DNA of 33,153 bases from Alphaproteobacteria bacterium (GTDB taxonomy: Bacteria > Pseudomonadota > Alphaproteobacteria > Sphingomonadales > Sphingomonadaceae): the NCBI GenBank assembly GCA_003241875.1, contig QBLU01000044.1:1-33153 (forward strand), read 5' to 3'. A program made the translations under genes and the position numbers. Each line of letters begins with the position of its first letter. Positions within the stretch are counted from its first letter, which is position 1. This document shows, in pieces, positions 17,022 to 24,758 of the stretch. The notes beneath the pieces are model-generated. The model was not told the origin of the DNA. It made no database searches and saw only the letters and a list, made by a program, of their open reading frames with translations.

Positions 17022-18172
17022 CGATGCCGCGTTCCGCCCTGTTCCTTGCCCTGGCGCTGGCCCTGCAGGCGCCGCTCGCCTCGCCCCTGGCCGCCCAGAC
17101 CGAAGCCACAAGCCCAGCGCGCTGGACGCCGGCGCAGGCGCAGCGCTGGTACGACAAGCAGCCGTGGATCGTCGGCGCCAACTATATTCCCGCCACTGCC
17201 ATCAACCAGCTCGAGATGTGGCAGGCGGCGACCTTCGATCCGAAGACCATCGATCGCGAGCTGGGGATCGCCCGCCAGCAGTTCGGCATGAACACCATGC
17301 GCGTCTATCTCCACGACCTCGCCTGGCAGCAGGACCCGGCGGGGATGAAGCAGCGCATCGACGCCTTCCTCGCCATCGCCGCCCGCCACGGCATCCGGCC
17401 GATCTTCGTGCTGTTCGACAGCTGCTGGGATCCCGACCCCGTCATCGGCCCGCAGCGACCGCCGATCCCCGGCGTCCACAACAGCGGCTGGGTGCAGGGG
17501 CCGAGCCGCAGCGCGCTGATCGACCCCACGCAGGACGCCCGGCTGCGCGCCTATGTAGAGGATATCGTCGGCAGCTTCGGCAACGATGATCGCGTGTTGG
17601 CCTGGGACGTCTGGAACGAGCCCGACAACCCCGGCGGCGGCAGCTACAACGCCTCGCAGCTCGCCGAGGAACGCACCCGCATCGAGCAATTGCTGCCCCA
17701 GGTCTTCCAATGGGCGCGTGCCAAGCGCCCGCGCCAGCCGTTGACCAGCGGGCTGTGGATCGGCGAGGACTGGTCGCCGACCGCCGGCAAGCTGACCCCC
17801 ATCCAGCAGACGCAGGTGGCGCAGTCCGACGTCATCAGCTTCCACAATTACGAATGGCCCGAACAGTTCGAGGCGCGCATCCGCCAGCTGCGCCCCTATG
17901 GCCGGCCGCTGCTGTGTACCGAATGGCTGGCGCGCGGCAACGGCTCCAACGTCGATACCATCCTGCCGATCGCCCGGCGCGAAAAGATCGCCATGGTCAA
18001 CTGGGGCCTGGTCGAGGGCCGCATCCAGACGACCCTGCCGTGGGACAGCTGGGAACGCCCCTATACGCTGCAGCCGCCGACAATCTGGTTCCACGACCTG
18101 ATCCGCAAGGACGGCACCCTGTACCGCCCGCGCGAGGCGGAGATCTTCCGCCAGCTGGGGGCGGCGCGCTAG
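17018..18172 (+). CDS. Secreted clan GH-A (GH5-like) glycoside hydrolase
   Basis: A 384-residue protein with a signal peptide (ALFLALALALQAPLASPLAAQ) and a TIM-barrel hydrolase fold of clan GH-A. The acid/base Glu201 is in AWDVWNEPDN after strand 4 and the nucleophile Glu302 is in LLCTEWLAR after strand 7. Other barrel strands are PWIVGANYIP, FGMNTMRVYLHDLAWQQDP, IRPIFVLFDSCWDP and DVISFHNYEWPEQF. Proteins of this kind are often annotated as cellulase-family or 1,4-beta-xylanase without biochemical proof, so the substrate is open. The ATG overlaps the stop of galM. The context suggests periplasmic release of a sugar that the mutarotase and symporter then handle. Confidence 0.88.
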   Translation: MTMPRSALFLALALALQAPLASPLAAQTEATSPARWTPAQAQRWYDKQPWIVGANYIPATAINQLEMWQAATFDPKTIDRELGIARQQFGMNTMRVYLHDLAWQQDPAGMKQRIDAFLAIAARHGIRPIFVLFDSCWDPDPVIGPQRPPIPGVHNSGWVQGPSRSALIDPTQDARLRAYVEDIVGSFGNDDRVLAWDVWNEPDNPGGGSYNASQLAEERTRIEQLLPQVFQWARAKRPRQPLTSGLWIGEDWSPTAGKLTPIQQTQVAQSDVISFHNYEWPEQFEARIRQLRPYGRPLLCTEWLARGNGSNVDTILPIARREKIAMVNWGLVEGRIQTTLPWDSWERPYTLQPPTIWFHDLIRKDGTLYRPREAEIFRQLGAAR

Positions 18173-18176
18173 GGCG

Positions 18177-18205
18177 CCGGAACCCCGCAGCCCGGAACCC
18201 CGCAG
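18177..18205. repeat. 14-bp direct repeat downstream of the GH5-like gene
   Basis: CCGGAACCCCGCAG occurs at 18177-18190 and again at 18192-18205, one base apart, just after the hydrolase stop. The second copy's CGGAACC also pairs with GGTTCCG at 18222-18228. Role unknown; possibly slippage. Confidence 0.6.
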
Positions 18206-18262
18206 TACTGTTGTCCGTAATGGTTCCGCCGGGGGCACAAACGGGCAACGACGGGCGCAACC

Positions 18263-19507
18263 ATGGATGTTTCAAAGCCGCCGGTGCGGCCGGCGGGGCG
18301 CCTGCCGGGGCGATCGACGCGGATCCTGATCGGCCTGATCGCGGGCCTTGCCACCGGCGTCGTCATCGCCGGCAGCGACGCCGCGGCGCCGGTGCTGGCG
18401 GTGGCGCAGCCGGTCGGCAAATTGTGGATCGACGGCCTGACAATGACGGTGGTGCCGCTGGTGTTCGCGCTGCTGGTCACCGGCATTGCCGGCGCGGCCG
18501 CGAGCGCCGGCGGCCGGGTGGCGCGGCTGGCGATGCTGTGGTTCGCGGTGCTGCTGGTGGTGGCCTCGCTGGCGGCGGCGGCGCTGACGACCATGGCGCT
18601 GGCGGCGTGGCCGGTGCCGGTGGAGGCCGCCAGCCTGCGTTCAGCGACGCCGCCGCCCGACATGGCGCCGGTCGGCGCCTGGTTCGAGAACATCGTGCCG
18701 ACCAACATCATCCGCAGCGCCGCCGATACCGCGATGGTGCCGCTGGTGGTGTTCGCCATGCTGTTCGGCTTTGCCATCAGCCGCATCGATCCCAGTTTGC
18801 GCGATGCCCTGCAGGCGGTGTTCAAGGGCCTGGCCCAGGCGATGCTGGTGATCGTCGACTGGGTGCTGTGGCTGGCGCCGCTGGGCGTATTCGCGCTCGC
18901 CATCGGGGTCGGCGTAACGGCCGGTGTCGGCGCCGCGGGCGTGCTGGTGCATTACATGCTGCTGGTCATCGCCGCCTGTTTGCTGGCGATCGCCATTGCC
19001 TATGCGGCGGCGATCGTCATCGGTCGGGTGTCGCCGGCGCTGTTCGCGCGCAGCATCGTGCCGGCGCAGGTGGTGGCGATGAGCACGCAATCGTCGCTGG
19101 CGTCGCTGCCGGCGATGGTCGCGGCGGCGGCCCCGCTGGGCGTCGACCGCGCCGCCGCCGGCATCATGCTGCCGCTGTCGGTGTCGCTGTTCCGCATGGC
19201 CAGCGCCGCGGCCAATGTCGCGGTGGCGGTGTACCTGGGGCATCTCCACGGCGTGCCGATGGGCGTCGGCACGCTGCTGCTGGGCGCGCTGGTCGCGGCA
19301 CCAGTCAGCGTCGCCGCGGTCGGCCTGCCGGCGCAGGTATCGTTCTTCGCCGTCGTCGGGCCCGTCTGCATCGCGATGGGGGTGCCGCTGACCCTGCTGC
19401 CGCTGCTGCTCGCCATCGAGACCATCCCCGATATCTTCCGCACCATCGGCAATGTCACCGGCGGGCTGGCGGTGACACGCATCGTCGGGCGGCAGGTCGC
19501 GCCCTAG
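18263..19507 (+). CDS. Dicarboxylate/amino acid:cation symporter (DAACS family), atypical
   Basis: A 414-residue multi-helix transporter of the GltP/DctA/GltPh family, probably for C4-dicarboxylates or acidic amino acids. HP1 is recognisable as MSTQSSLASLPAM (273-285) and helix 8 as IETIPDIFRTIGNVTGG (385-401), keeping the substrate-binding Asp390 and Arg393 and the Asn397. However, the NMDGT motif of helix 7 is replaced by FRMAS (310-314), and the sodium-binding Asp at the end of NVTGD (GltPh D405) is Gly401. The sodium sites therefore look lost, so it may be proton-coupled or work differently. The preceding 90 bp holds a direct repeat and no clear promoter. A link with the sugar locus is not evident. 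Confidence 0.88.
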   Translation: MDVSKPPVRPAGRLPGRSTRILIGLIAGLATGVVIAGSDAAAPVLAVAQPVGKLWIDGLTMTVVPLVFALLVTGIAGAAASAGGRVARLAMLWFAVLLVVASLAAAALTTMALAAWPVPVEAASLRSATPPPDMAPVGAWFENIVPTNIIRSAADTAMVPLVVFAMLFGFAISRIDPSLRDALQAVFKGLAQAMLVIVDWVLWLAPLGVFALAIGVGVTAGVGAAGVLVHYMLLVIAACLLAIAIAYAAAIVIGRVSPALFARSIVPAQVVAMSTQSSLASLPAMVAAAAPLGVDRAAAGIMLPLSVSLFRMASAAANVAVAVYLGHLHGVPMGVGTLLLGALVAAPVSVAAVGLPAQVSFFAVVGPVCIAMGVPLTLLPLLLAIETIPDIFRTIGNVTGGLAVTRIVGRQVAP

Positions 19508-19534
19508 CCGATTGATTTTGGCAGCAAAAGTGTC

Positions 19535-19560
19535 GAAATATTTTACATTGTTAATATTTC
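19535..19560. promoter_or_regulatory. Inverted repeat, candidate activator site upstream of a sigma-54 promoter
   Basis: GAAATATT (19535-19542) and AATATTTC (19553-19560) are perfect 8-bp inverted repeats with a 10-bp spacer, inside an AT-rich island in otherwise very GC-rich DNA. The centre is about 78 bp upstream of the start predicted from the sigma-54 promoter, a suitable place for an enhancer-binding protein. The short all-AT stem makes a terminator for the upstream gene unlikely. Confidence 0.5.
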
Positions 19561-19598
19561 AGGATTTTTAACCCCTTGTTTTCGCTTGATGTGGGTAA

Positions 19599-19615
19599 CT
19601 GGCATGATTGTTGCT
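19599..19615 (+). promoter_or_regulatory. Sigma-54 (-24/-12) promoter
   Basis: CTGGCATGATTGTTGCT matches the RpoN consensus YTGGCACGNNNNTTGCW at 12 of 13 defined positions, with the exact GG-N10-GC spacing (GG at 19601-19602, GC at 19613-19614). Transcription would begin near 19626, giving a leader of about 27 bases before the PEP-CTERM gene start at 19653. Confidence 0.8.
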
Positions 19616-19652
19616 CACTGAACAGCAGCACAGTTTCATTTCGGGGGATCAC

Positions 19653-20231
19653 ATGCGTCACATTCTTTCCGCGGCCGCGGCCGCTGCCTTTGCCCTGGCC
19701 ATTGCCAGCCCTGCCGCCGCCATCATCAATGCCCCGGTGCCGACCAATGCCTATGTCAACTTCGGCGGCCTCGACTGGGCCTGGGCCAGCCCGTGCGACG
19801 CCTCGGGTCCCAACAGCTGCGGCGCCATCGACCTCAGCTACCAGGGCACGCTCGGCTGGCGCGTTGCCGTCGCGGCGGACTTCGCCAGCGGCATGGACTA
19901 TACCAAGTTCATCTTTGCCGGCGCCAACGTGCCGGCCGGTGGCACCGAAGCCGGCACCGGTGCGACCTTCTTCGGGGGCAACTCGGCCGATGCGGCCTGC
20001 GCCTCGGCATGGTTCTCGGCCTACACGCACTGCGATTACGGTGACGGCGCCGGCGGCAGTGTCTGGAACAAGCCCGACAACGGCAGCCAGGGCGACTGCT
20101 GCCATGAAACCTGGGTCGTCCGCGACGCCCTGGCAGTTGGCGTGCCCGAGCCGCAGAGCTGGACGCTGCTGATTGCCGGCTTCGGCCTCGTCGGTGCCGC
20201 CATGCGCCGCCGCAAGACCGTGGCCGCCTGA
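19653..20231 (+). CDS. PEP-CTERM (PEPxxWA-like) sorting domain protein
   Basis: A 192-residue exported protein. It has an N-terminal signal peptide (residues 1-23, ending PAAA) and a C-terminal exosortase signal: VPEP at 164-167, Trp170, a hydrophobic helix ([13 protein letters not shown]) and an RRRK cluster. This is the PEP-CTERM tripartite tail, close to the PEPxxWA variant but with Thr after Trp. The mature part is Gly/Ala/Asp-rich with an [13 protein letters not shown] motif and six cysteines (48, 56, 116, 127, 149, 150), suggesting disulfides. Such proteins are cleaved by an exosortase and placed on the surface or in exopolysaccharide. The start at 19653 follows a CGGGGGA Shine-Dalgarno. 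No exosortase is in the window. Its own function is unknown. Confidence 0.9.
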   Translation: MRHILSAAAAAAFALAIASPAAAIINAPVPTNAYVNFGGLDWAWASPCDASGPNSCGAIDLSYQGTLGWRVAVAADFASGMDYTKFIFAGANVPAGGTEAGTGATFFGGNSADAACASAWFSAYTHCDYGDGAGGSVWNKPDNGSQGDCCHETWVVRDALAVGVPEPQSWTLLIAGFGLVGAAMRRRKTVAA

Positions 20232-20250
20232 ACCATCGCCACATGAAAGT

Positions 20251-20291
20251 CACCGGCCGCAGGGGTTGCCCTGTGGCCGGTGCTTCGTTAT
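20251..20291 (+). terminator. Rho-independent terminator after the PEP-CTERM gene
   Basis: CACCGGCCGCAGGG (20251-20264) pairs with CCCTGTGGCCGGTG (20269-20282) around GTTG, a 14-bp stem with one G-T pair, followed by CTTCGTTAT. It isolates the PEP-CTERM gene from rpmI. Confidence 0.85.
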
Positions 20292-20370
20292 AGCCCCGCC
20301 TTCGCATGACCGAACCGCCCGGCTGAATGGGCTGCCGTGGCTGTTCAATGATGCGTCCACAGGAGACGAA

Positions 20371-20574
20371 ATGCCCAAGCTCAAGACCAAGAGCGGTGTG
20401 AAGAAGCGCTTCAAGATCACCGCATCCGGCAAGGTCAAGCATGGTGTCGCTGGCAAGCGTCACCGTCTGATCAGCCACACTGCAAAGTATATTCGCCAGA
20501 ATCGCGGAACCTCGGTGCTTGCCAAGTCGGATACCCCGACCATCAAGCTCTGGGCGCCGTACGGCCTGAAGTAG
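20371..20574 (+). CDS. rpmI: 50S ribosomal protein L35
   Basis: A 67-residue, highly basic protein with the L35 signature [17 protein letters not shown] at the N-terminus and [19 protein letters not shown] in the middle. It is a component of the large ribosomal subunit. An AGGAGA Shine-Dalgarno (20361-20366) precedes the ATG. It forms the usual pair with rplT, 12 bp apart. infC, which often precedes rpmI, is absent; instead a terminated PEP-CTERM gene lies upstream, so a promoter for rpmI must lie in about 20266-20360. TTGCCC (20266-20271) and TTATAG (20288-20293), 16 bp apart, are a weak candidate. Confidence 0.98.
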   Translation: MPKLKTKSGVKKRFKITASGKVKHGVAGKRHRLISHTAKYIRQNRGTSVLAKSDTPTIKLWAPYGLK

Positions 20575-20586
20575 GAGGGCCGGTAA

Positions 20587-20958
20587 ATGGCACGCGTCAA
20601 ACGTGGTACGACGACTCACGCTCGTCACAAGCGGATCCTGGAACAGGCGAAGGGCTATTATGGCCGTCGCAAGAACACCATCCGCATCGCCAAGCAGGCC
20701 GTCGAAAAGGCCGGCCAGTACGCCTATCGCGATCGCAAGGTAAAGAAGCGCAGCTTCCGCGCCATCTGGATCCAGCGCATCAACGCTGCGGTGCGCGAAC
20801 AGGGCCTGACCTATGGCGTGTTCATGCACGGCACCAAGCTCGCCGGCATCGAGATCGATCGCAAGATCATGGCCGACATGGCGATGCACGAGCCGGAAAC
20901 CTTCAAGGCCATCATCGCGCAGGCCCAAGCCGCGCTTGATGCCAAGGTCGCTGCGTAA
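20587..20958 (+). CDS. rplT: 50S ribosomal protein L20
   Basis: A 123-residue basic protein with the L20 signature: [58 protein letters not shown] and [17 protein letters not shown]. It binds 23S rRNA early in large-subunit assembly and in some bacteria represses its own operon. It follows rpmI after 12 bp with an AGGAGGG Shine-Dalgarno overlapping the rpmI stop. A strong terminator begins 25 bp after its stop. Confidence 0.98.
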   Translation: MARVKRGTTTHARHKRILEQAKGYYGRRKNTIRIAKQAVEKAGQYAYRDRKVKKRSFRAIWIQRINAAVREQGLTYGVFMHGTKLAGIEIDRKIMADMAMHEPETFKAIIAQAQAALDAKVAA

Positions 20959-20983
20959 CACCAGCCCGACCTGACGGACATCG

Positions 20984-21023
20984 AGGGGCGCGGAAGGGGA
21001 GACCTTTCCGCGCCCCTTGTTTT
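20984..21023 (+). terminator. Strong Rho-independent terminator after rplT
   Basis: A 15-bp stem with one G-T pair (20984-20998 with 21003-21017) and a GAGA tetraloop, followed by TGTTTT. This is the clearest terminator in the window. It lies between rplT and pheS, so either pheST has its own promoter in 21024-21141 or readthrough is controlled. Confidence 0.93.
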
Positions 21024-21048
21024 GGCGATGCAGCGGCTAGTTCCGGGC

Positions 21049-21127
21049 CGTCATCCCCGCGCCGGCGGGGATCCATCTCCCGGACCGACGGCGCGGGCGA
21101 TGGATCCCCGCCGGCGCGGGGATGACG
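21049..21127. repeat. GTCATCCCCGCG-type palindromic repeat (copy 2) in the pheS leader
   Basis: Two 29-bp arms, 21049-21077 and 21099-21127, are perfect inverted copies separated by 21 bp. The arms begin CGTCATCCCCGCG and end GGGGATCCATC. Only 14 bp separate the element from the pheS ATG. It is the same family as 5758-5850 but with GCCGGC instead of GAAGGC in the arm centre. Confidence 0.93.
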
Positions 21128-21141
21128 ATTTGAGGATTGTG

Positions 21142-22224
21142 ATGACCGATACCGACAGCCTGCAGGCCGACATCCTCGGCCAGATCACCGCCGCCGCCAG
21201 CCCCGAGGCGCTGGAGGCGGTGCGCGTCGCCGTGATGGGCAAGTCGGGGTCGGTCACCGCCCTGCTGAAGACGCTGGGCGGCATGTCGCCCGACGAACGC
21301 CAGGTTCAGGGGCCGCGCCTCAATGGCCTGCGCGAGGCCGTCTCCGCAGCGCTCGCCGCCCGCAAGGCCGCGCTCGAAAGCGCCGCGCTCGATGCCCGCC
21401 TCGCCGCCGAACGCCAGGACATGACCCTGCCCGTCGCGCTGCCGCCGCAGGGCAGCATCCACCCGGTCAGCCAGGTCATGGACGAGCTTGCCGAAATCTT
21501 CGCCGACCTCGGCTTCAGCGTCGTCGCCGGGCCGGAGATCGAGGACGACTGGCACAATTTCACCGCGCTCAACATGCCCGAAAGCCACCCGGCGCGGGCC
21601 ATGCACGACACCTTCTATGTCGCCGAACAGCCCGATGGCGACAGGAAGCTGGTGCTGCGCACCCACACGTCGAACCTGCAGATCCGCACGATGATGACCC
21701 AGGCGCCGCCGATCCGCATCATCGCGCCGGGCCGCGTCTATCGCAGCGACAGCGACGCCACCCACACGCCGATGTTCCACCAGATCGAGGGGCTCGTCAT
21801 CGACAAGGGCACCACCCTCGCCAACCTGCGCTGGACGCTCGAAACCTTCATCAAGGCGTTCTTCGAGGTCGACGACGTGACGCTGCGCTTCCGCCCGAGC
21901 TATTTCCCGTTCACCGAGCCGTCGGTGGAGGTCGATGTCGGCTATTCGTCGAAGACCAACAAGCCGGCCAGCGGCGACGCCGTCGACAAATGGCTGGAAG
22001 TGCTGGGCAGCGGCATGGTCCACCCGCGCGTCATCGCGGCGTGCGGCCTCGACCCGACGGTCTATCAGGGCTTTGCCTTCGGCTGCGGCATCGACCGGCT
22101 GGCGATGCTCAAATACGGCATGAACGACCTCAGGCCGTTCTTCGACGCTGATCTGCGCTGGCTCCGGCATCACGGCTTCTCGGCCTTCGACGTGCCCACG
22201 CTCAGCGGGGGAGTCTCGGCATGA
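21142..22224 (+). CDS. pheS: Phenylalanine--tRNA ligase alpha subunit
   Basis: A 360-residue class II aminoacyl-tRNA synthetase subunit carrying the catalytic core. It has an N-terminal coiled-coil (about 1-90), then [19 protein letters not shown], the [10 protein letters not shown] block, motif 2 ([20 protein letters not shown]) and motif 3 ([18 protein letters not shown]). It joins phenylalanine to tRNA-Phe with PheT as an alpha2beta2 enzyme in the cytoplasm. The start at 21142 ([12 protein letters not shown]) follows a GAGG Shine-Dalgarno. A longer in-frame reading upstream is only translated repeat and is rejected. Its stop overlaps the pheT start by ATGA. Confidence 0.97.
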   Translation: MTDTDSLQADILGQITAAASPEALEAVRVAVMGKSGSVTALLKTLGGMSPDERQVQGPRLNGLREAVSAALAARKAALESAALDARLAAERQDMTLPVALPPQGSIHPVSQVMDELAEIFADLGFSVVAGPEIEDDWHNFTALNMPESHPARAMHDTFYVAEQPDGDRKLVLRTHTSNLQIRTMMTQAPPIRIIAPGRVYRSDSDATHTPMFHQIEGLVIDKGTTLANLRWTLETFIKAFFEVDDVTLRFRPSYFPFTEPSVEVDVGYSSKTNKPASGDAVDKWLEVLGSGMVHPRVIAACGLDPTVYQGFAFGCGIDRLAMLKYGMNDLRPFFDADLRWLRHHGFSAFDVPTLSGGVSA

Positions 22225-24626
22225 AGTTCACCCTGTCATGGCTCAAGGAGCATCTCGACACCGACGCCGGTGTCGAGGCGATTTCGGTCGCGCTGACGTC
22301 ACTGGGCCTCGAGGTCGAGGGCATCGACGATCCGGCGGCGCGTCTCGCCCCCTTCACCATCGCCCATGTGGTGTCGGCCGAACGCCACCCCCAGGCCGAC
22401 AAGCTGCAAGTGCTCAGCGTCGATACCGGCGCCGGCGCCCCCGTGCAGGTCGTGTGCGGCGCCCCCAATGCGCGTGCCGGGATGAAGGGCGTGTTCGGCG
22501 CCCCCGGCACCTACGTCCCCGGCAGCGACATCACGCTCAAGGTCGCCGCCATCCGCGGTGTCGAATCGCGCGGCATGATGTGTTCGATGCGCGAGCTGGA
22601 ACTGTCGGAGGAGCATGACGGCATCATCGCCCTGCCCGACGACGCCCCCGTCGGCGCGCGCTATGTCGACTGGGCCGATCTGTCCGACCCCGTTTTCGAC
22701 GTGGCGATCAACCCCAACCGCCAGGATTGCATGGGCGTGCGCGGCATCGCCCGCGACCTCGCCGCGATCGGTGTTGGACGGCTGAAGCCGCTCGCCGAGG
22801 CCTATCGCGTCGCCGGCTTCGACGTGCCCCGCGCCGGCCCGGGGCCGGACATCCGCACCGACGACCCCGCCGGCTGCCCGGCCTTCCACGCCTGCACGGT
22901 CAGCGGCGTGACCAACGGTGCGTCGCATCCCTGGATGCAGAAAAAACTGAAGGCCATCGGGCAAAAGCCGATCTCGGCGCTGGTCGACATCACCAATTTC
23001 GTGATGTTCGACCTCGGCCGGCCGCTGCACGTCTATGATCGCGCCAAGCTGACAGGCGCGCTCGTCGCCCGCAAGGCCCGCGCCGGCGAGCAGGTGCAGG
23101 CGCTCAACGGCAAGACCTATGCCGTCGATGCGACGATGACCGTCATCGCCGACGACGTCGAAGTCCATGACATCGGCGGCATCATGGGCGGCATGCATTC
23201 GGGCTGTTCGGCGGAAACCACCGACGTGCTGATCGAATGCGCCTATTTCGATCCCGACAGCATCGCCCGCACCGGCCAGAAACTGCTGCTGACCAGCGAT
23301 GCCCGCTCGCGCTTCGAACGCGGCGTCGATCCGGCCTTTCTCGACGATGGCCTGGCGGTCGCGACGCACCTCGTCCTCGCCCTGTGCGGAGGCAGCGCCA
23401 GCGACATCGCCCGCGCCGGCACCGCGCCGGTCGCCGCGCGCACCGTGCAGTTCCGCCCGTCGCGCGTCGCCGGCCTCGCCGGCATCGACGTGGCCGAGGA
23501 CGAGCAGGCCGACATCCTCGCCCGCCTCGGTTTCGGCGTCGTCCGAGGCGACAGCTGGACCATCACCGTCCCGAGCTGGCGCCGCGATGTCGGCGTCGCC
23601 GGTGCCACCGAACGCTGGGACGGCGAGGCCGATATCGTCGAGGAAATCGTCCGCATCCATGGCCTTGACCGCGTGCCGGCGACGCCGCTGCCGCGCCGCG
23701 AGGGCGTCGCCCTGCCGACCGCCACCGCTGCCCAGAAACAGGAACGCCGCCTGCGCCGCGCGCTCGCTGCCCGCGGCGCCGACGAGGCGATCACCTGGAG
23801 CTTCCTGCCGCCGCGCGAGGCCGATGTCTTCGGCGGCGCCGCCTGGACGCTGGCCAACCCGATCTCCGCCGACCTGGCGGCGATGCGACCGTCGCTGCTG
23901 CCCGGCCTGCTGGCGGCGGCGCGGCGCAACGCCGATCGCGGCCAGCCCAGCGTGCGGCTGTTCGAGCTCGGCCAGCGCTACCTTGCCGATGGCGAGCACG
24001 CCACCGCGGCGCTGGTGCTGTCGGGCGAGGCGCGGCCGCGCGGCTGGCAGACCGGCAGCGCCACGACCTTCGACGCCTATGATGCCAAGGCCGAGGCCCT
24101 GGCGGCGCTGGCCGTTCTCGGCGCGCCGGTCGACCGGTTGAGCGTCGCCCTGCCCGCCGATCGCTGGTGGCATCCGGGGCGTTCGGGCCGGCTGGTGCTC
24201 GGCAAGGCGGTGCTCGCCGATTTCGGCATGGTGCATCCGGCGACGCTGGCGGCGTTCGACCTGAAGGGTCCGGTCGCGGCCTTCGAGCTTTATCTCGACG
24301 CGCTGCCGCCCCGCAGCCGCAAGCGCGCGACCTTTGCGCCGCCCGTCCTGCAGGCGGTGACTCGCGATTTCGCCTTTGTGATCGACGACACGACCCCGGC
24401 CGACACGCTGGTCCGCGCCGTCGCGCAAGCCGACAAGGCCCTGATCAGCGGCGTCCGCCTGTTCGACCGCTTCGCCGGCCCGGCGATCGGCACCGGCAAG
24501 GTCAGCCTCGCCCTCGAGGTGACGCTGCAGCCGACGGCGGCCACGCTGACCGATGCCGACATCGAGGCGGTGTCGGCCAAGGTCATCGCGGCGGCTGCGA
24601 AAGTCGGCGCGGTGCTGCGCAGCTAG
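22221..24626 (+). CDS. pheT: Phenylalanine--tRNA ligase beta subunit
   Basis: An 801-residue subunit with the standard domain order: N-terminal [14 protein letters not shown], a tRNA-binding OB fold (about 40-150, [16 protein letters not shown] and [12 protein letters not shown]), the B3/B4 editing domain ([32 protein letters not shown]), the B5 domain (about 400-480), the class II-like core, and a C-terminal ferredoxin-like anticodon-binding domain ([17 protein letters not shown]). It supports tRNA binding and hydrolysis of mischarged tyrosyl-tRNA-Phe. Its ATG overlaps the pheS TGA. The stop is followed within 3 bp by a large palindromic repeat. Confidence 0.97.
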   Translation: MKFTLSWLKEHLDTDAGVEAISVALTSLGLEVEGIDDPAARLAPFTIAHVVSAERHPQADKLQVLSVDTGAGAPVQVVCGAPNARAGMKGVFGAPGTYVPGSDITLKVAAIRGVESRGMMCSMRELELSEEHDGIIALPDDAPVGARYVDWADLSDPVFDVAINPNRQDCMGVRGIARDLAAIGVGRLKPLAEAYRVAGFDVPRAGPGPDIRTDDPAGCPAFHACTVSGVTNGASHPWMQKKLKAIGQKPISALVDITNFVMFDLGRPLHVYDRAKLTGALVARKARAGEQVQALNGKTYAVDATMTVIADDVEVHDIGGIMGGMHSGCSAETTDVLIECAYFDPDSIARTGQKLLLTSDARSRFERGVDPAFLDDGLAVATHLVLALCGGSASDIARAGTAPVAARTVQFRPSRVAGLAGIDVAEDEQADILARLGFGVVRGDSWTITVPSWRRDVGVAGATERWDGEADIVEEIVRIHGLDRVPATPLPRREGVALPTATAAQKQERRLRRALAARGADEAITWSFLPPREADVFGGAAWTLANPISADLAAMRPSLLPGLLAAARRNADRGQPSVRLFELGQRYLADGEHATAALVLSGEARPRGWQTGSATTFDAYDAKAEALAALAVLGAPVDRLSVALPADRWWHPGRSGRLVLGKAVLADFGMVHPATLAAFDLKGPVAAFELYLDALPPRSRKRATFAPPVLQAVTRDFAFVIDDTTPADTLVRAVAQADKALISGVRLFDRFAGPAIGTGKVSLALEVTLQPTAATLTDADIEAVSAKVIAAAAKVGAVLRS

Positions 24627-24628
24627 AC

Positions 24629-24752
24629 TCCTCCCCCTCAGGGGGGAGGCGACTCGGCGCGGCCGAGCGGGTGGGGGTCGACCCGTGTGGGCACATAACA
24701 CCCCCACCCGGGCCGGCTTCGCCGTCTCTCGCCTCCCCCCTGAGGGGGAGGA
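24629..24752. repeat. Compound palindromic element with 24-bp perfect terminal inverted repeats
   Basis: The ends 24629-24652 and 24729-24752 are perfect 24-bp inverted copies, and each arm is itself a hairpin (8-bp stems at 24630-24649 and 24732-24751). Inside, 24668-24678 and 24700-24710 form a further perfect 11-bp inverted repeat (CGGGTGGGGGT). The element fills the gap between convergent pheT and the OmpA gene and could terminate both. It encodes nothing. It resembles a small non-autonomous palindromic element; a partial copy lies at the left window edge. Confidence 0.9.
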
Positions 24753-24758
24753 AAAGCC

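Noticed and set aside
21022-21141. N-terminal extension of pheS by 40 codons
   Set aside because: It translates the palindromic repeat (RHPRAGGDP-type sequence), a common source of false starts; the family N-terminus begins at 21142.
22299-24707. Long minus-strand open frame of 802 codons opposite pheT
   Set aside because: The plus strand encodes complete PheT; the antisense product has low complexity and no family features.
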